DNA from: Rhizobium sp. GN54
GTDB lineage: Bacteria; Pseudomonadota; Alphaproteobacteria; Rhizobiales; Rhizobiaceae
Assembly (NCBI RefSeq): GCF_021026345.1
Contig: NZ_JAJNCZ010000008.1
Span: 62,001 to 126,000 of the forward strand
DNA length: 64,000 nt
Reading direction: 5' to 3'
The position numbers and the translations under genes are program-made. Below, in pieces: positions 28,107 through 35,688 of the stretch. The number at the start of each line of letters is the position of its first letter. The first letter of the stretch is position 1. The notes beneath the pieces were generated by a model. That model did no database searches. It worked only from the letters and a program-made list of their open reading frames with translations, and was not told the DNA's origin.

Positions 28107-28880
28107 TCACGCCCTGTCGGCACGCGCCTTGTGGAGCAAGTCGGCGAGGACCGTGCGCAGTTGCGCGGGGTCTGTGAGTTCTTCTTCGAATTCAACACGT
28201 TTCAGTTCATCTCCGGCGGAAAGATCGATCCCCGCAGCGTCAATTCCGGAGATGGCCCATTTGTTCCCCTTCGCGCCGCAATAGTGGCTCGCATAGACCG
28301 AGGCCGCCTCCGCGTGATCGGTGTTCATATGCTCGATTGCGGCATTTTCACGGTCGGCCAGCGCCTCGCGCACCGCGGAGCGAATCATCAGATCCTCGGC
28401 AGAGAGCACATAGGCTCTGCCGAAGCCGCCGTTCAGGTTTGCCCGCTGCGGCACCAGCCGGAAGAAGGTGAAATCGGGAAAATCCACATAGAGTTTCGCC
28501 TTGGGGTGGCGGCGGACGAAGCGGTCGCGCAGACGGGCATGCTCCTTCGTGCCGCGTTCGAGTTCGGCCGCGACCGTGATCACCGTCAGCCGCGGATGGG
28601 CGAGGGGATCGCCCTTGCCGGGCTCGCCGGCGAGCAGGGATGAGCGCGGGTCGGCGCGCAGCGCCCGTGTGTGGCCGGACAGGGCGGAGACGAGGATTAC
28701 CGGCGCGCCGTCGATGTCGAGGCCCGTCAGCACGCGGCTCGCCAGCGGGTGGCCGGTCTCCGGCTCCAGCACGGCGAGGGAGGCGCTGCGGGCGGAGCGC
28801 AACAGCATGCGGGCGAGCCTGCGGGCTTCGTCGTCGGTGTCGCGCAGGACCTTCGGTCGGTCGTCGTTCGTGGCGGTCAT
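28107..28880 (-). CDS. HugZ-family heme-utilisation/pyridoxamine oxidase-like protein
   Basis: The 257-aa protein has an N-terminal split-barrel domain like pyridoxamine 5'-phosphate oxidases (LARMLLRSARSASLAVLEP, then PRLTVITVAAELERG) and a C-terminal DUF2470 domain (IEHMNTDHAEAASVYASHYCG). This is the architecture of HugZ/HutZ, which bind or degrade heme. The heme receptor in this window is 16 kb away, so they do not form one operon. The last 30 residues are acidic and may be a regulatory tail. Confidence 0.85.
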   Translation of the reverse strand: MTATNDDRPKVLRDTDDEARRLARMLLRSARSASLAVLEPETGHPLASRVLTGLDIDGAPVILVSALSGHTRALRADPRSSLLAGEPGKGDPLAHPRLTVITVAAELERGTKEHARLRDRFVRRHPKAKLYVDFPDFTFFRLVPQRANLNGGFGRAYVLSAEDLMIRSAVREALADRENAAIEHMNTDHAEAASVYASHYCGAKGNKWAISGIDAAGIDLSAGDELKRVEFEEELTDPAQLRTVLADLLHKARADRA

Positions 28881-28990
28881 GGTGCGTCCTCGCCTTGTTG
28901 CGTCGTCGAGTTTGCAACCGAGGGGCGGGGCAAAGTCAAGCCGCGCGGCGCCCCTGCGTCATCATGACTATTGCAGGGGCGGCCTTGCCT

Positions 28991-30034
28991 TCATTCGCGG
29001 CGGCGATGGCGCGTCAGGCTTTCTACCACGTTCTGGGCGTTGATCATGCCGACGATCGCGCCGTTCTCCACCACGCCGATATTGCCCGGCTGCCGGGACA
29101 TGGCGTCGAGGATGTCGACCAGCGGGGTCTCAGGCCGGGCCGTCGCCGTTACGCCCACCGCCGGCCCGGCGAGGCCCGGCTGCATGACGTCGCGCGCCAT
29201 CAGCATGCTGATCGGGTTCATGTTCTGCACGAAATCGGCGACGTACTGGTTGGCCGGGTTCTTGACGATATCCTGCGGGGTGCCGCACTGGATGATGCGG
29301 CCGCCTTCCATGATGGCGATTCGGTTGCCGATGCGGAATGCCTCGTCGAGGTCGTGGCTGACGAAGATGATGGTCTTCTTCAGGCGCCGCTGGAACTCCA
29401 GCAACTCGTCCTGCAGGCGCGTGCGGATCAGCGGGTCGAGGGCGGAGAAGGGCTCGTCCATCAGGAGGATGGGGGCGCCGGTGGCGAAGGCGCGGGCGAG
29501 GCCGACGCGCTGCTGCATGCCGCCGGAGAGCTCGTTGACCTTGCGGCCGGCCCACTGGGTGAGGTTGACGAGCTTCAACTGCTCCTCGACGCGGGCCTTC
29601 CGCTCGGCTTCCGGCATGCCCGCCAGTTCGAGCCCGAAGCCAACATTGTCGGCCACCGTGCGCCAGGGCAGGAGCGCGAACTGCTGGAAGACCATGGAGA
29701 CGGTGTGCATGCGGAAGTCGCGCAGCGCCTTGGGCGAACAGCTGTAGGGGTTGAGCACCCCGTTGCCGGTTTTCACCTGCACCTCGCCGCGCACGACCGG
29801 CGCCAGTCCGTTGACGGCGCGCAGCAGCGTCGATTTGCCGGAGCCGGAAAGCCCCATCAGCACCAGGATCTCGCCCTCGTGGATGGTCAGCGAGGCGCCG
29901 GCGACGCCCATGACGAGCCCGGTCTCCTTGCCGATCTCGTCGCGGGACTTGCCGGCATCGACCATGGCAATGGCGCGCTCCGGCTTCTCGCCGAAGATGA
30001 TGTCGACGTTTTGAAAGACGACGGCCTCGGTCAT
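28991..30034 (-). CDS. choV: Choline/betaine ABC transporter ATP-binding protein
   Basis: The 347-aa ATPase energises a choline import system (ChoXWV in Sinorhizobium). It has Walker A GLSGSGKST at 61-69, the signature LSGGMQQR at 169-176, Walker B ILLMDE at 189-194, and FVSHDLDEAFRIGNRIAIM. An extra C-terminal CBS-like part (from about residue 280, RDVMQPGLAG) could sense ionic strength, as in OpuA-type transporters. The start overlaps the choW stop by four bases. Confidence 0.93.
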   Translation of the reverse strand: MTEAVVFQNVDIIFGEKPERAIAMVDAGKSRDEIGKETGLVMGVAGASLTIHEGEILVLMGLSGSGKSTLLRAVNGLAPVVRGEVQVKTGNGVLNPYSCSPKALRDFRMHTVSMVFQQFALLPWRTVADNVGFGLELAGMPEAERKARVEEQLKLVNLTQWAGRKVNELSGGMQQRVGLARAFATGAPILLMDEPFSALDPLIRTRLQDELLEFQRRLKKTIIFVSHDLDEAFRIGNRIAIMEGGRIIQCGTPQDIVKNPANQYVADFVQNMNPISMLMARDVMQPGLAGPAVGVTATARPETPLVDILDAMSRQPGNIGVVENGAIVGMINAQNVVESLTRHRRRE

Positions 30035-30903
30035 GCGCCTTCTCCTTCATCGGACGAGCGGAACAGGCGGTCGAGAATGATGGCGAGAATGACGATGCAG
30101 AGCCCGGCCTCGAAGCCCATGGAAATGTTGACGGTGTTGAGCGCGCGGACGACGGGGACGCCGAGGCCCTTGGCGCCGACGAGGGCGGCGATGACGACCA
30201 TCGACAGCGACAGCATGATCGTCTGCGTCAGGCCGGCCATGATCTGCGGCGTGGCGAAGGGCAGTTCCACCTTGCGCAGCACCTGTGCCGGCGTGGCGCC
30301 GAAGGCCTGGGCAGCCTCGACCAGCGAATCCGGCGTCGAGATGATGCCGAGCCGGGTCAGTCGGATCGGGGCGGGGATGGCGAAGATGACGGTGGCGATC
30401 AGGCCCGGCACCATGCCGAGGCCGAAGAGGATCAGCGCCGGGATCAGATAGACGAAGGTCGGGATCGTCTGCATCAGGTCGAGGACCGGGCGCAGGAAGG
30501 CGTAGAACCAGGGGCGGCGGGCGGCGGCGATGCCGAGCGGGACGCCAACGGCCATGCTGACGGAGGTGGCCGCCAGCACCAGCGCCAGCGTCTCCGTCGT
30601 CTCCCGCCAGTAGCCCTGGTTGACGATCAGCAGGAGCCCTAGCAGCGTGAACACCGCCACGCCGACCGACCGGCGCAGATACCAGGAAAGCAGGGTGACG
30701 AGCGCGATCAGGCCCAGCGCATAGGCGAACCTGCCCTCGTCGCTCGAAAACGGGCCCTGCAGAAGGAACAGGATGGCGTCGATGCCGGCCTGGAGGACGA
30801 CCTTGAGGAAGTCGAAGAAGTCCTTGCCGGCCGAGGTCAGCCCGTTGACCGCCGCCTTGGCCCAGGGCCCGATGGGCAGTTTGATGTTCGTCAGCCAATC
30901 CAC
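30031..30903 (-). CDS. choW: Choline/betaine ABC transporter permease
   Basis: This 290-aa inner-membrane permease has six or seven hydrophobic segments and the ABC-permease loop EAAQAFGATPAQVLRKVELP. I choose a GTG start at 30903, giving MDWLTNIKLPIGPWAK, which matches rhizobial ChoW. The longer open frame upstream is the intercistronic region. The C-terminus (FRSSDEGEGA) overlaps choV. It forms the membrane channel for ChoX-delivered substrate. Confidence 0.9.
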   Translation of the reverse strand: MDWLTNIKLPIGPWAKAAVNGLTSAGKDFFDFLKVVLQAGIDAILFLLQGPFSSDEGRFAYALGLIALVTLLSWYLRRSVGVAVFTLLGLLLIVNQGYWRETTETLALVLAATSVSMAVGVPLGIAAARRPWFYAFLRPVLDLMQTIPTFVYLIPALILFGLGMVPGLIATVIFAIPAPIRLTRLGIISTPDSLVEAAQAFGATPAQVLRKVELPFATPQIMAGLTQTIMLSLSMVVIAALVGAKGLGVPVVRALNTVNISMGFEAGLCIVILAIILDRLFRSSDEGEGA

Positions 30904-31068
30904 GGGTTCGCACCTGCCTTCCAAGGGGTTGAGGAAATGCCAAGCCGCACCCGCCATGCGTTTGCCGGAACGGCGGTCGCAAGGGGGGCGCGGAGGCATC
31001 CGGAACAGTGTCTGGTCAATCCGCTGGCACCTGCCGCGGAAGCCTAATGCACTGTCGATGTCAGGAAA

Positions 31069-31088
31069 GGCGGAAGTTGCCTTCCGCC
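31069..31088 (-). promoter_or_regulatory. Intercistronic hairpin between choX and choW
   Basis: GGCGGAAG, loop TTGC, CTTCCGCC form a perfect eight-base stem 11 bases after the choX stop. Hairpins at this place after a binding-protein gene usually stabilise the upstream message or partly terminate, so that the binding protein is made in excess over the permease. Read on the minus strand, TTTCC follows the stem. Confidence 0.55.
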
Positions 31089-31099
31089 CTTCGTCCTTC

Positions 31100-32056
31100 T
31101 CAGAGGCCGAGCGAGGCCTTGACGGCTGCCAGGCCGTCCGCGCCGTCCTTGGTGGTGACGCCGGCAAGCCACGGCTCGATCGCCGCGGGGTTGGCCTTCA
31201 GCCATTCGCTGGCGGCATCCTCGGGGGCTGCGCCGTCGTTGAGGATCTTGCCCATGACCTGGTTTTCCATCTCCAGCGAGAACTTCAGGTTCTGCAGGAG
31301 CTTGCCGACGTTCGGGCATTCGGCGACGTAACCCTGGCGGACATTGGTGTAGACGGTGGCGCCGCCGAAGTCCGGTCCGAAGACGTCGTCGCCGCCGGAC
31401 AGGTAGGTCAGCTTGAAATTGGCGTTCATCGGATGGGGCTCCCAGCCGAGGAAGACGATCGGCGCGCCGTCCTGTTCTGCCCGGGCCACTTCGGCGAGCA
31501 TGCCCTGCTCGGAGCTTTCCACCACCTCGAAGCCCTTGAGGTCGAAGGTGCCCTTGTCGACCATGTCGATGATCAGGCGGTTGCCGTCATTGCCCGGCTC
31601 GATGCCGTAGATCTTGCCGTCGAGGGCTTCCTTCTGGGCGGCGATGTCCTTGAAGTCCTTGATGCCGAGTTCGGCGCCCTTGGCGTTGGTGGCGAGCGTG
31701 TACTTCGCGCCCTCGAGGTTCTCGCGCACCGTTTCCACCGAGCCGTCCTCGCGGAAGGGCTTGATGTCGGCTTCCATCGTCGGCATCCAGTTGCCGAGGA
31801 AGACGTCGATGTCCTTGTTCTTCAGCGACTGGTAGGTGACCGGAACCGACAGCACGGTCGTTTCCGTCTCGTAGCCGAGACCCTTGAGGATCGTCGAGGC
31901 CGTCGCGGTGGTCGCGGTGATGTCGGTCCAGCCGACGTCGGAGAAGCGGACCTTGCCGCAGCTTTCCGCCTCGGCGGCGAGCGCGCCGGCCGTGCCGAGC
32001 GCAATGAGCGAGACCGCGGCCAGCGCCGAGGCCTTCAGTGTCGATGCGATTTTCAT
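31100..32056 (-). CDS. choX: Choline/glycine betaine-binding periplasmic protein
   Basis: The 318-aa substrate-binding protein has a signal peptide (MKIASTLKASALAAVSLIAL, cleaved after ALAAEA). The mature part starts ESCGKVRFSDVGWTDITATT and contains VFLGNWMPTMEADIKPF and IVFLGWEPHPMN, aromatic-rich segments that form the quaternary-amine cage of ChoX/ProX proteins. The ATG at 32056 has GGGGAGC upstream. An upstream in-frame start adds 21 residues before the signal peptide and is rejected. It is the first gene of choXWV. Confidence 0.94.
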   Translation of the reverse strand: MKIASTLKASALAAVSLIALGTAGALAAEAESCGKVRFSDVGWTDITATTATASTILKGLGYETETTVLSVPVTYQSLKNKDIDVFLGNWMPTMEADIKPFREDGSVETVRENLEGAKYTLATNAKGAELGIKDFKDIAAQKEALDGKIYGIEPGNDGNRLIIDMVDKGTFDLKGFEVVESSEQGMLAEVARAEQDGAPIVFLGWEPHPMNANFKLTYLSGGDDVFGPDFGGATVYTNVRQGYVAECPNVGKLLQNLKFSLEMENQVMGKILNDGAAPEDAASEWLKANPAAIEPWLAGVTTKDGADGLAAVKASLGL

Positions 32057-32289
32057 GATAGATGCTCCCCGTTCTTGTTCTGATGCCTTAAGCCAAGCAT
32101 CAAAAACGTCATAATTCAAGCACTTTACCGTAGCGGCATGGGTATCGGCCGCCTAGTTTATTTCAGGCCGTTTCGCAATCCGGCGCAAGAATGTCGCTGA
32201 GGACGGAGCGTGCGGAATTCTGTGATTTCGTCCCTCTTGCTGCTGGAAATCCCCGGCTTTCCGGGCCAGAAGGTGCCGAGGTGAAAATC

Positions 32290-32877
32290 ATGGCAAAACT
32301 CTATTTCCACTACGCGACGATGAACGCCGGCAAGTCGACGATGCTGCTGCAGGCCTCCTACAACTACCGGGAGCGCGGCATGCGGACGGCGATCTTCATC
32401 GCCTCGCACGACGACCGTGCCGGCCGCGGGCGGATCTCCTCGCGCATCGGGTTGCAGTCGGACGCGATCGCCTTCGACGGCTCGGACGATCTGGAAGCGA
32501 TGGTGAGCGCCCTGCAGGCGGATGGCACCGGGCAGATCGCCTGCGTCTTCGTCGACGAGGCGCAGTTCCTGAGCGAGCGCCAGGTATGGCAGCTTGCGCG
32601 GATCGCCGACCGCCTCCACATCCCGGTGATGGCCTATGGCCTGCGGACCGATTTCCAGGGCAGGCTCTTTCCCGGATCCTATGCCCTGCTTGCGATCGCC
32701 GACGAGTTGCGCGAGGTCCGGACCATCTGCCATTGCGGCCGCAAGGCGACGATGGTCGTCCGTCTCGGCGCGGACGGCAAGGTGGCCAAGGAAGGCGCGC
32801 AGGTCGAAGTGGGCGGAAACGACAAATACGTCTCCTATTGCCGCCGGCATTGGGAAGACATCATGATGGCCGACTGA
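32290..32877 (+). CDS. tdk: Thymidine kinase
   Basis: The 195-aa type II thymidine kinase salvages thymidine. Its P-loop is MNAGKST at residues 11-17, the catalytic Glu90 lies in CVFVDEAQFL, and the zinc site has cysteines in TICHCGRKA plus Cys183 and His186 in YVSYCRRHW. The start at 32290 gives MAKLYFHYATMNAGKST as in other family members; the longer frame upstream lacks conservation. It is divergent from choX. Confidence 0.95.
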   Translation: MAKLYFHYATMNAGKSTMLLQASYNYRERGMRTAIFIASHDDRAGRGRISSRIGLQSDAIAFDGSDDLEAMVSALQADGTGQIACVFVDEAQFLSERQVWQLARIADRLHIPVMAYGLRTDFQGRLFPGSYALLAIADELREVRTICHCGRKATMVVRLGADGKVAKEGAQVEVGGNDKYVSYCRRHWEDIMMAD

Positions 32878-32986
32878 ACGCGATGGCTGACCGGTTGCCG
32901 GTGGCCGTCGTGCGTCTCTATCTCGGCTGCCGCCTGCGCGAATAGTCCTGCCGCCCGGCTTGCCCGGACCGTGCAACGTCCAGTCG

Positions 32987-33019
32987 GTCCTGAAGAAAAA
33001 AATACTTATCTTTCAGGAC
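32987..33019. promoter_or_regulatory. AT-rich inverted repeat upstream of the coiled-coil/AAA+ cluster
   Basis: GTCCTGAA and TTCAGGAC form perfect eight-base arms separated by 17 bases that are almost all A and T, unusual in this GC-rich DNA. It lies 133 bases before the first gene of the cluster. It could be an operator, a promoter region or a structured leader. Function is inferred only from position, symmetry and base composition. Confidence 0.45.
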
Positions 33020-33151
33020 TTGCAGCCCGGGGCTGGCTTCCCACATCATGTCGGGTGCCGCATCCGGCGGCCTTTGCCGGTTGCAGCAGGGCAGATCGGC
33101 GCCGGCAGTGCGCCGGGACGGCGCATTCGCCCGGGACAGAGGGGAGCAGGC

Positions 33152-34240
33152 ATGGCCACACTTCAGAATTTCGACACCGAGATCGCGCGAACCCGCGAGA
33201 CGGTCGAGCAGATGCGCACCAAGCTGGACCAGACCGGCATCGTGCTGGAGGAGTTCGCCAAGGCGGACACCAAGCTCGGCGACACCAATTTCGACATCGA
33301 GAACGCGCGGCTGCAGGACGTGCTCTCCCAGCAGAAGGTGATGGAGGCCAATATCGCCGACCTGATCATCGGGCTGGAGGACGCCACCAACGTCTTCGGT
33401 TCCGAGTTCGAGAGCATGAAGAGCTATACGGGGTACGAGAAGTTCATCGGCCTCTTCTCCAAGCAGAAGATGCAGCGCATGCGCACCGACCGCGTGCGCA
33501 ACATGTCGCTGTCCGGAAACCTGCAGGAACTGCTCGCCAAGTCCGACACGATCGTCGGCATCCTGAAGGAGCAGAAGTCGATCCTCGACGGTCGCTACAA
33601 GACCTCGGAAGCGAGCCTGATCCAGGTGATCGAGCGGCGCAAGCAGACGATGGCGACCCTGGAGACCACGCAGAAGCGGATCGAGACGCTGAACCCGCAA
33701 TTGCTCGACATCGAGAACAGGATCGCCGCCTCCACCGACCAGAAGACGCGCACGCAGCTGGAAGGCGAGCGTTCGGCGCTTGCGACCGAGTATAACGAGC
33801 AGCAGGCAAAGGAGCAGGAACTGCTCGCCGAAAGCCAGACGCTGGAGCGCTACACCTCGATGTTCCAGACCTTCGTGGATTCGCTCAACAACCAGATCGC
33901 CGCGCAGAACACGCTGATCAACAAGCTGACGATCGATACCGAGCAGCGCATCGTGCTCTACAAGGCGCTGGAGGATTCCTTGAAGACCGCCGCCCAGCAG
34001 GACGTGGCGCACCGGATCAACACGCTCGGCAGCAAGGTCGACACGGCGGCCGAGGAGACGATGGCCGGCATCGGCGCCGCCGCGCAGAAGCACATCGGCG
34101 ACCTGCTCGAGATGCACGAGAAGAACATGCTCGCCACCCAGGACATCCAGCGCCGCAAGAAGCTCGCCGACGACGCCTTCGCCCGCCGCTTCCAGGAGGT
34201 CATGGACAAGCACAACGCCTCGAACTACGTGAAGGCTTGA
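33152..34240 (+). CDS. Long coiled-coil protein, first gene of the AAA+/DUF2333 cluster
   Basis: The 362-aa protein is almost entirely helical with heptad-like repeats (for example IARTRETVEQMRTKLDQTG and LLDIENRIAASTDQKTRTQL). It has no signal peptide, no membrane segment and no cysteine. It recalls TelA/YaaN-type or PspA/ESCRT-III-like coiled-coil proteins in size and helicity, but I cannot show homology. I recall the family as DUF6384, which should be verified. GGGGAG lies upstream of the ATG. The next cluster gene follows after 298 bases that hold a RIME repeat, so it may be separately transcribed. The function is unknown. Confidence 0.85.
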   Translation: MATLQNFDTEIARTRETVEQMRTKLDQTGIVLEEFAKADTKLGDTNFDIENARLQDVLSQQKVMEANIADLIIGLEDATNVFGSEFESMKSYTGYEKFIGLFSKQKMQRMRTDRVRNMSLSGNLQELLAKSDTIVGILKEQKSILDGRYKTSEASLIQVIERRKQTMATLETTQKRIETLNPQLLDIENRIAASTDQKTRTQLEGERSALATEYNEQQAKEQELLAESQTLERYTSMFQTFVDSLNNQIAAQNTLINKLTIDTEQRIVLYKALEDSLKTAAQQDVAHRINTLGSKVDTAAEETMAGIGAAAQKHIGDLLEMHEKNMLATQDIQRRKKLADDAFARRFQEVMDKHNASNYVKA

Positions 34241-34320
34241 GGGCGATGGGCCGATTGGTTTCGTGCTTTGGGAGCTTGCTCGTCTCCGCCGATACGACGA
34301 CGCAGATGTCTGTGGTCAAG

Positions 34321-34452
34321 AACCCCTCCCAACCCTCCCCACAAGGGGGAGGGCTTAGCCCGGTCATTCCGCCGAGCGAGCCGTCGGGCAGGCGGGTGCG
34401 CCTGGTTTTCTCCCCCCTTGTGGGGGAGATGGCCGGCAGGCCAGAGGGGGAC
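34321..34452. repeat. RIME-type palindromic intergenic element
   Basis: Two hairpins, CCCTCCCC-ACAAG-GGGGAGGG (34333-34353) and CTCCCCC-N5-GGGGGAG (34410-34428), are inverse copies of each other and lie inside outer CCCCTCC and GAGGGGGA borders. This is the layout of rhizobial intergenic mosaic elements. It fills the gap between the first and second cluster genes. Confidence 0.7.
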
Positions 34453-34538
34453 TTGCCATATCCAATTGCCAGTGACGCGATCATATCCGGCTCTTCGCGC
34501 CGCCTTCACCCTGGCGGGGAGAAGCGAGGAAGGCAGCC

Positions 34539-35684
34539 ATGAAAGCCGCGGCCGACAGCGCCGTTGCGCAGTATTTCAACGCCATCCGTTCCGCGCTCGG
34601 CGGGTTGGAGATCTTTCTCGGCGATCGCAATTCGCCGCTCTACCGGCATGGCGTGATCGGCGAGGCGATCGTGCCGTATCTTTCGCGGCTGAAGGCGTCG
34701 TTTGCCTGCTGGGAGAACCGGATCGGCTTCGTCGACCAGTTCCGCATCTCGCGGGCCGAAAGCGGGTTTCCCGTCTACCAGAACGTGCTCGAGCTGGAGA
34801 ACGACCGCAAGGGCGCGGAAAAGCGGCTTTCGGAGATCCCGGGCGCGGACCAGCTGCGCGGCGAGATGGCCGACTTCATTTTGCGCAACAAGGCGTTTCC
34901 GACCGAGTTGCAGGTGCGCATGGCCGAGCGCATGTACCTGCAGCAGATCGGCAAGGGCGAGATCTTTTCCCCCTTTGTCCTGCCCGAGACAATCCGCGTC
35001 GCCGTCAACCCGAAGACGATGCGCCCCTATTATGTCATCAGCTGGGGTGCCTTCGACGGCAACAGCACGCTGCCGATGGTCTATATGGCGACGATCGAGG
35101 ATTCGTCGGAGAAGATCGTCGAGCTGCTGGTGACGAAGGATGGCAAGCTCAATCCCGACGTCCAGATCGACCTGCCGGTCGGCGGGCTGCTCAATCCGGA
35201 GCTTGCCAGCCGCTTCGACGATTTTGCGCTGAAGAACAGCGCCTATTCGCTGTCGCCGGTAACGATCGCCACCAATCTCGACCGGGATTTCGAGATGCTG
35301 CATCCCAAGCAGTTGCGCCGCATCGTGCTTGGCCCGTTCTATTCCGCTGATATCACCGAGAACAACCAGAAGGTCCGCGATATCCTGTCGAAGGTGCGCA
35401 AGGCCGAGAACGCCTGGTTGCTCACCTGGACCATCCAGGAGGTGTTCTCGCAGGCCGAACGGCCGGCAAGCAAGGGCTTCTGGAGTTCGACGCCGGCGCA
35501 GGAGGAGTTCCACATCGATACCGGCAATCTCGAGGCGACGCGCATGGGCGTCAGCGCCTTCGAGAAGCATGCGCTGGTGCCGCACGACGCCTACCAGGCG
35601 CTCTATGCCGCCGGCGAAGCGGCGGCGATCTTCGGCGATTACAAGGTGCATGTGATTTCCGGGAATGTGATCAGCGAGGTATGA
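34539..35684 (+). CDS. Unknown 381-aa cytoplasmic protein of the AAA+/DUF2333 cluster
   Basis: I do not recognise a family. The protein starts MKAAADSAVAQYFNAIRSAL, is helical for about 130 residues, and then has a mixed alpha/beta core (MRPYYVISWGAFDGN, YMATIEDSSEKIVELLVTKD). It has no signal peptide or membrane segment. The ATG has GAGGAAGG seven bases upstream. It ends four bases before the ATPase ATG, so the two are tightly coupled, suggesting that it is a partner or adaptor of the ATPase. Confidence 0.85.
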   Translation: MKAAADSAVAQYFNAIRSALGGLEIFLGDRNSPLYRHGVIGEAIVPYLSRLKASFACWENRIGFVDQFRISRAESGFPVYQNVLELENDRKGAEKRLSEIPGADQLRGEMADFILRNKAFPTELQVRMAERMYLQQIGKGEIFSPFVLPETIRVAVNPKTMRPYYVISWGAFDGNSTLPMVYMATIEDSSEKIVELLVTKDGKLNPDVQIDLPVGGLLNPELASRFDDFALKNSAYSLSPVTIATNLDRDFEMLHPKQLRRIVLGPFYSADITENNQKVRDILSKVRKAENAWLLTWTIQEVFSQAERPASKGFWSSTPAQEEFHIDTGNLEATRMGVSAFEKHALVPHDAYQALYAAGEAAAIFGDYKVHVISGNVISEV

Positions 35685-35688
35685 CGTC

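Noticed and set aside
28948-28981. Terminator for choV from GCCCCTGC/GCAGGGGC arms
   Set aside because: The stem is real (with GTCAT-C-ATGAC inside), but no T-run follows on the minus strand, so I do not call it a terminator.
32941-33019. Possible tRNA or small RNA in the AT-rich stretch before the cluster
   Set aside because: No cloverleaf or T-loop sequence; only the inverted repeat is supported.
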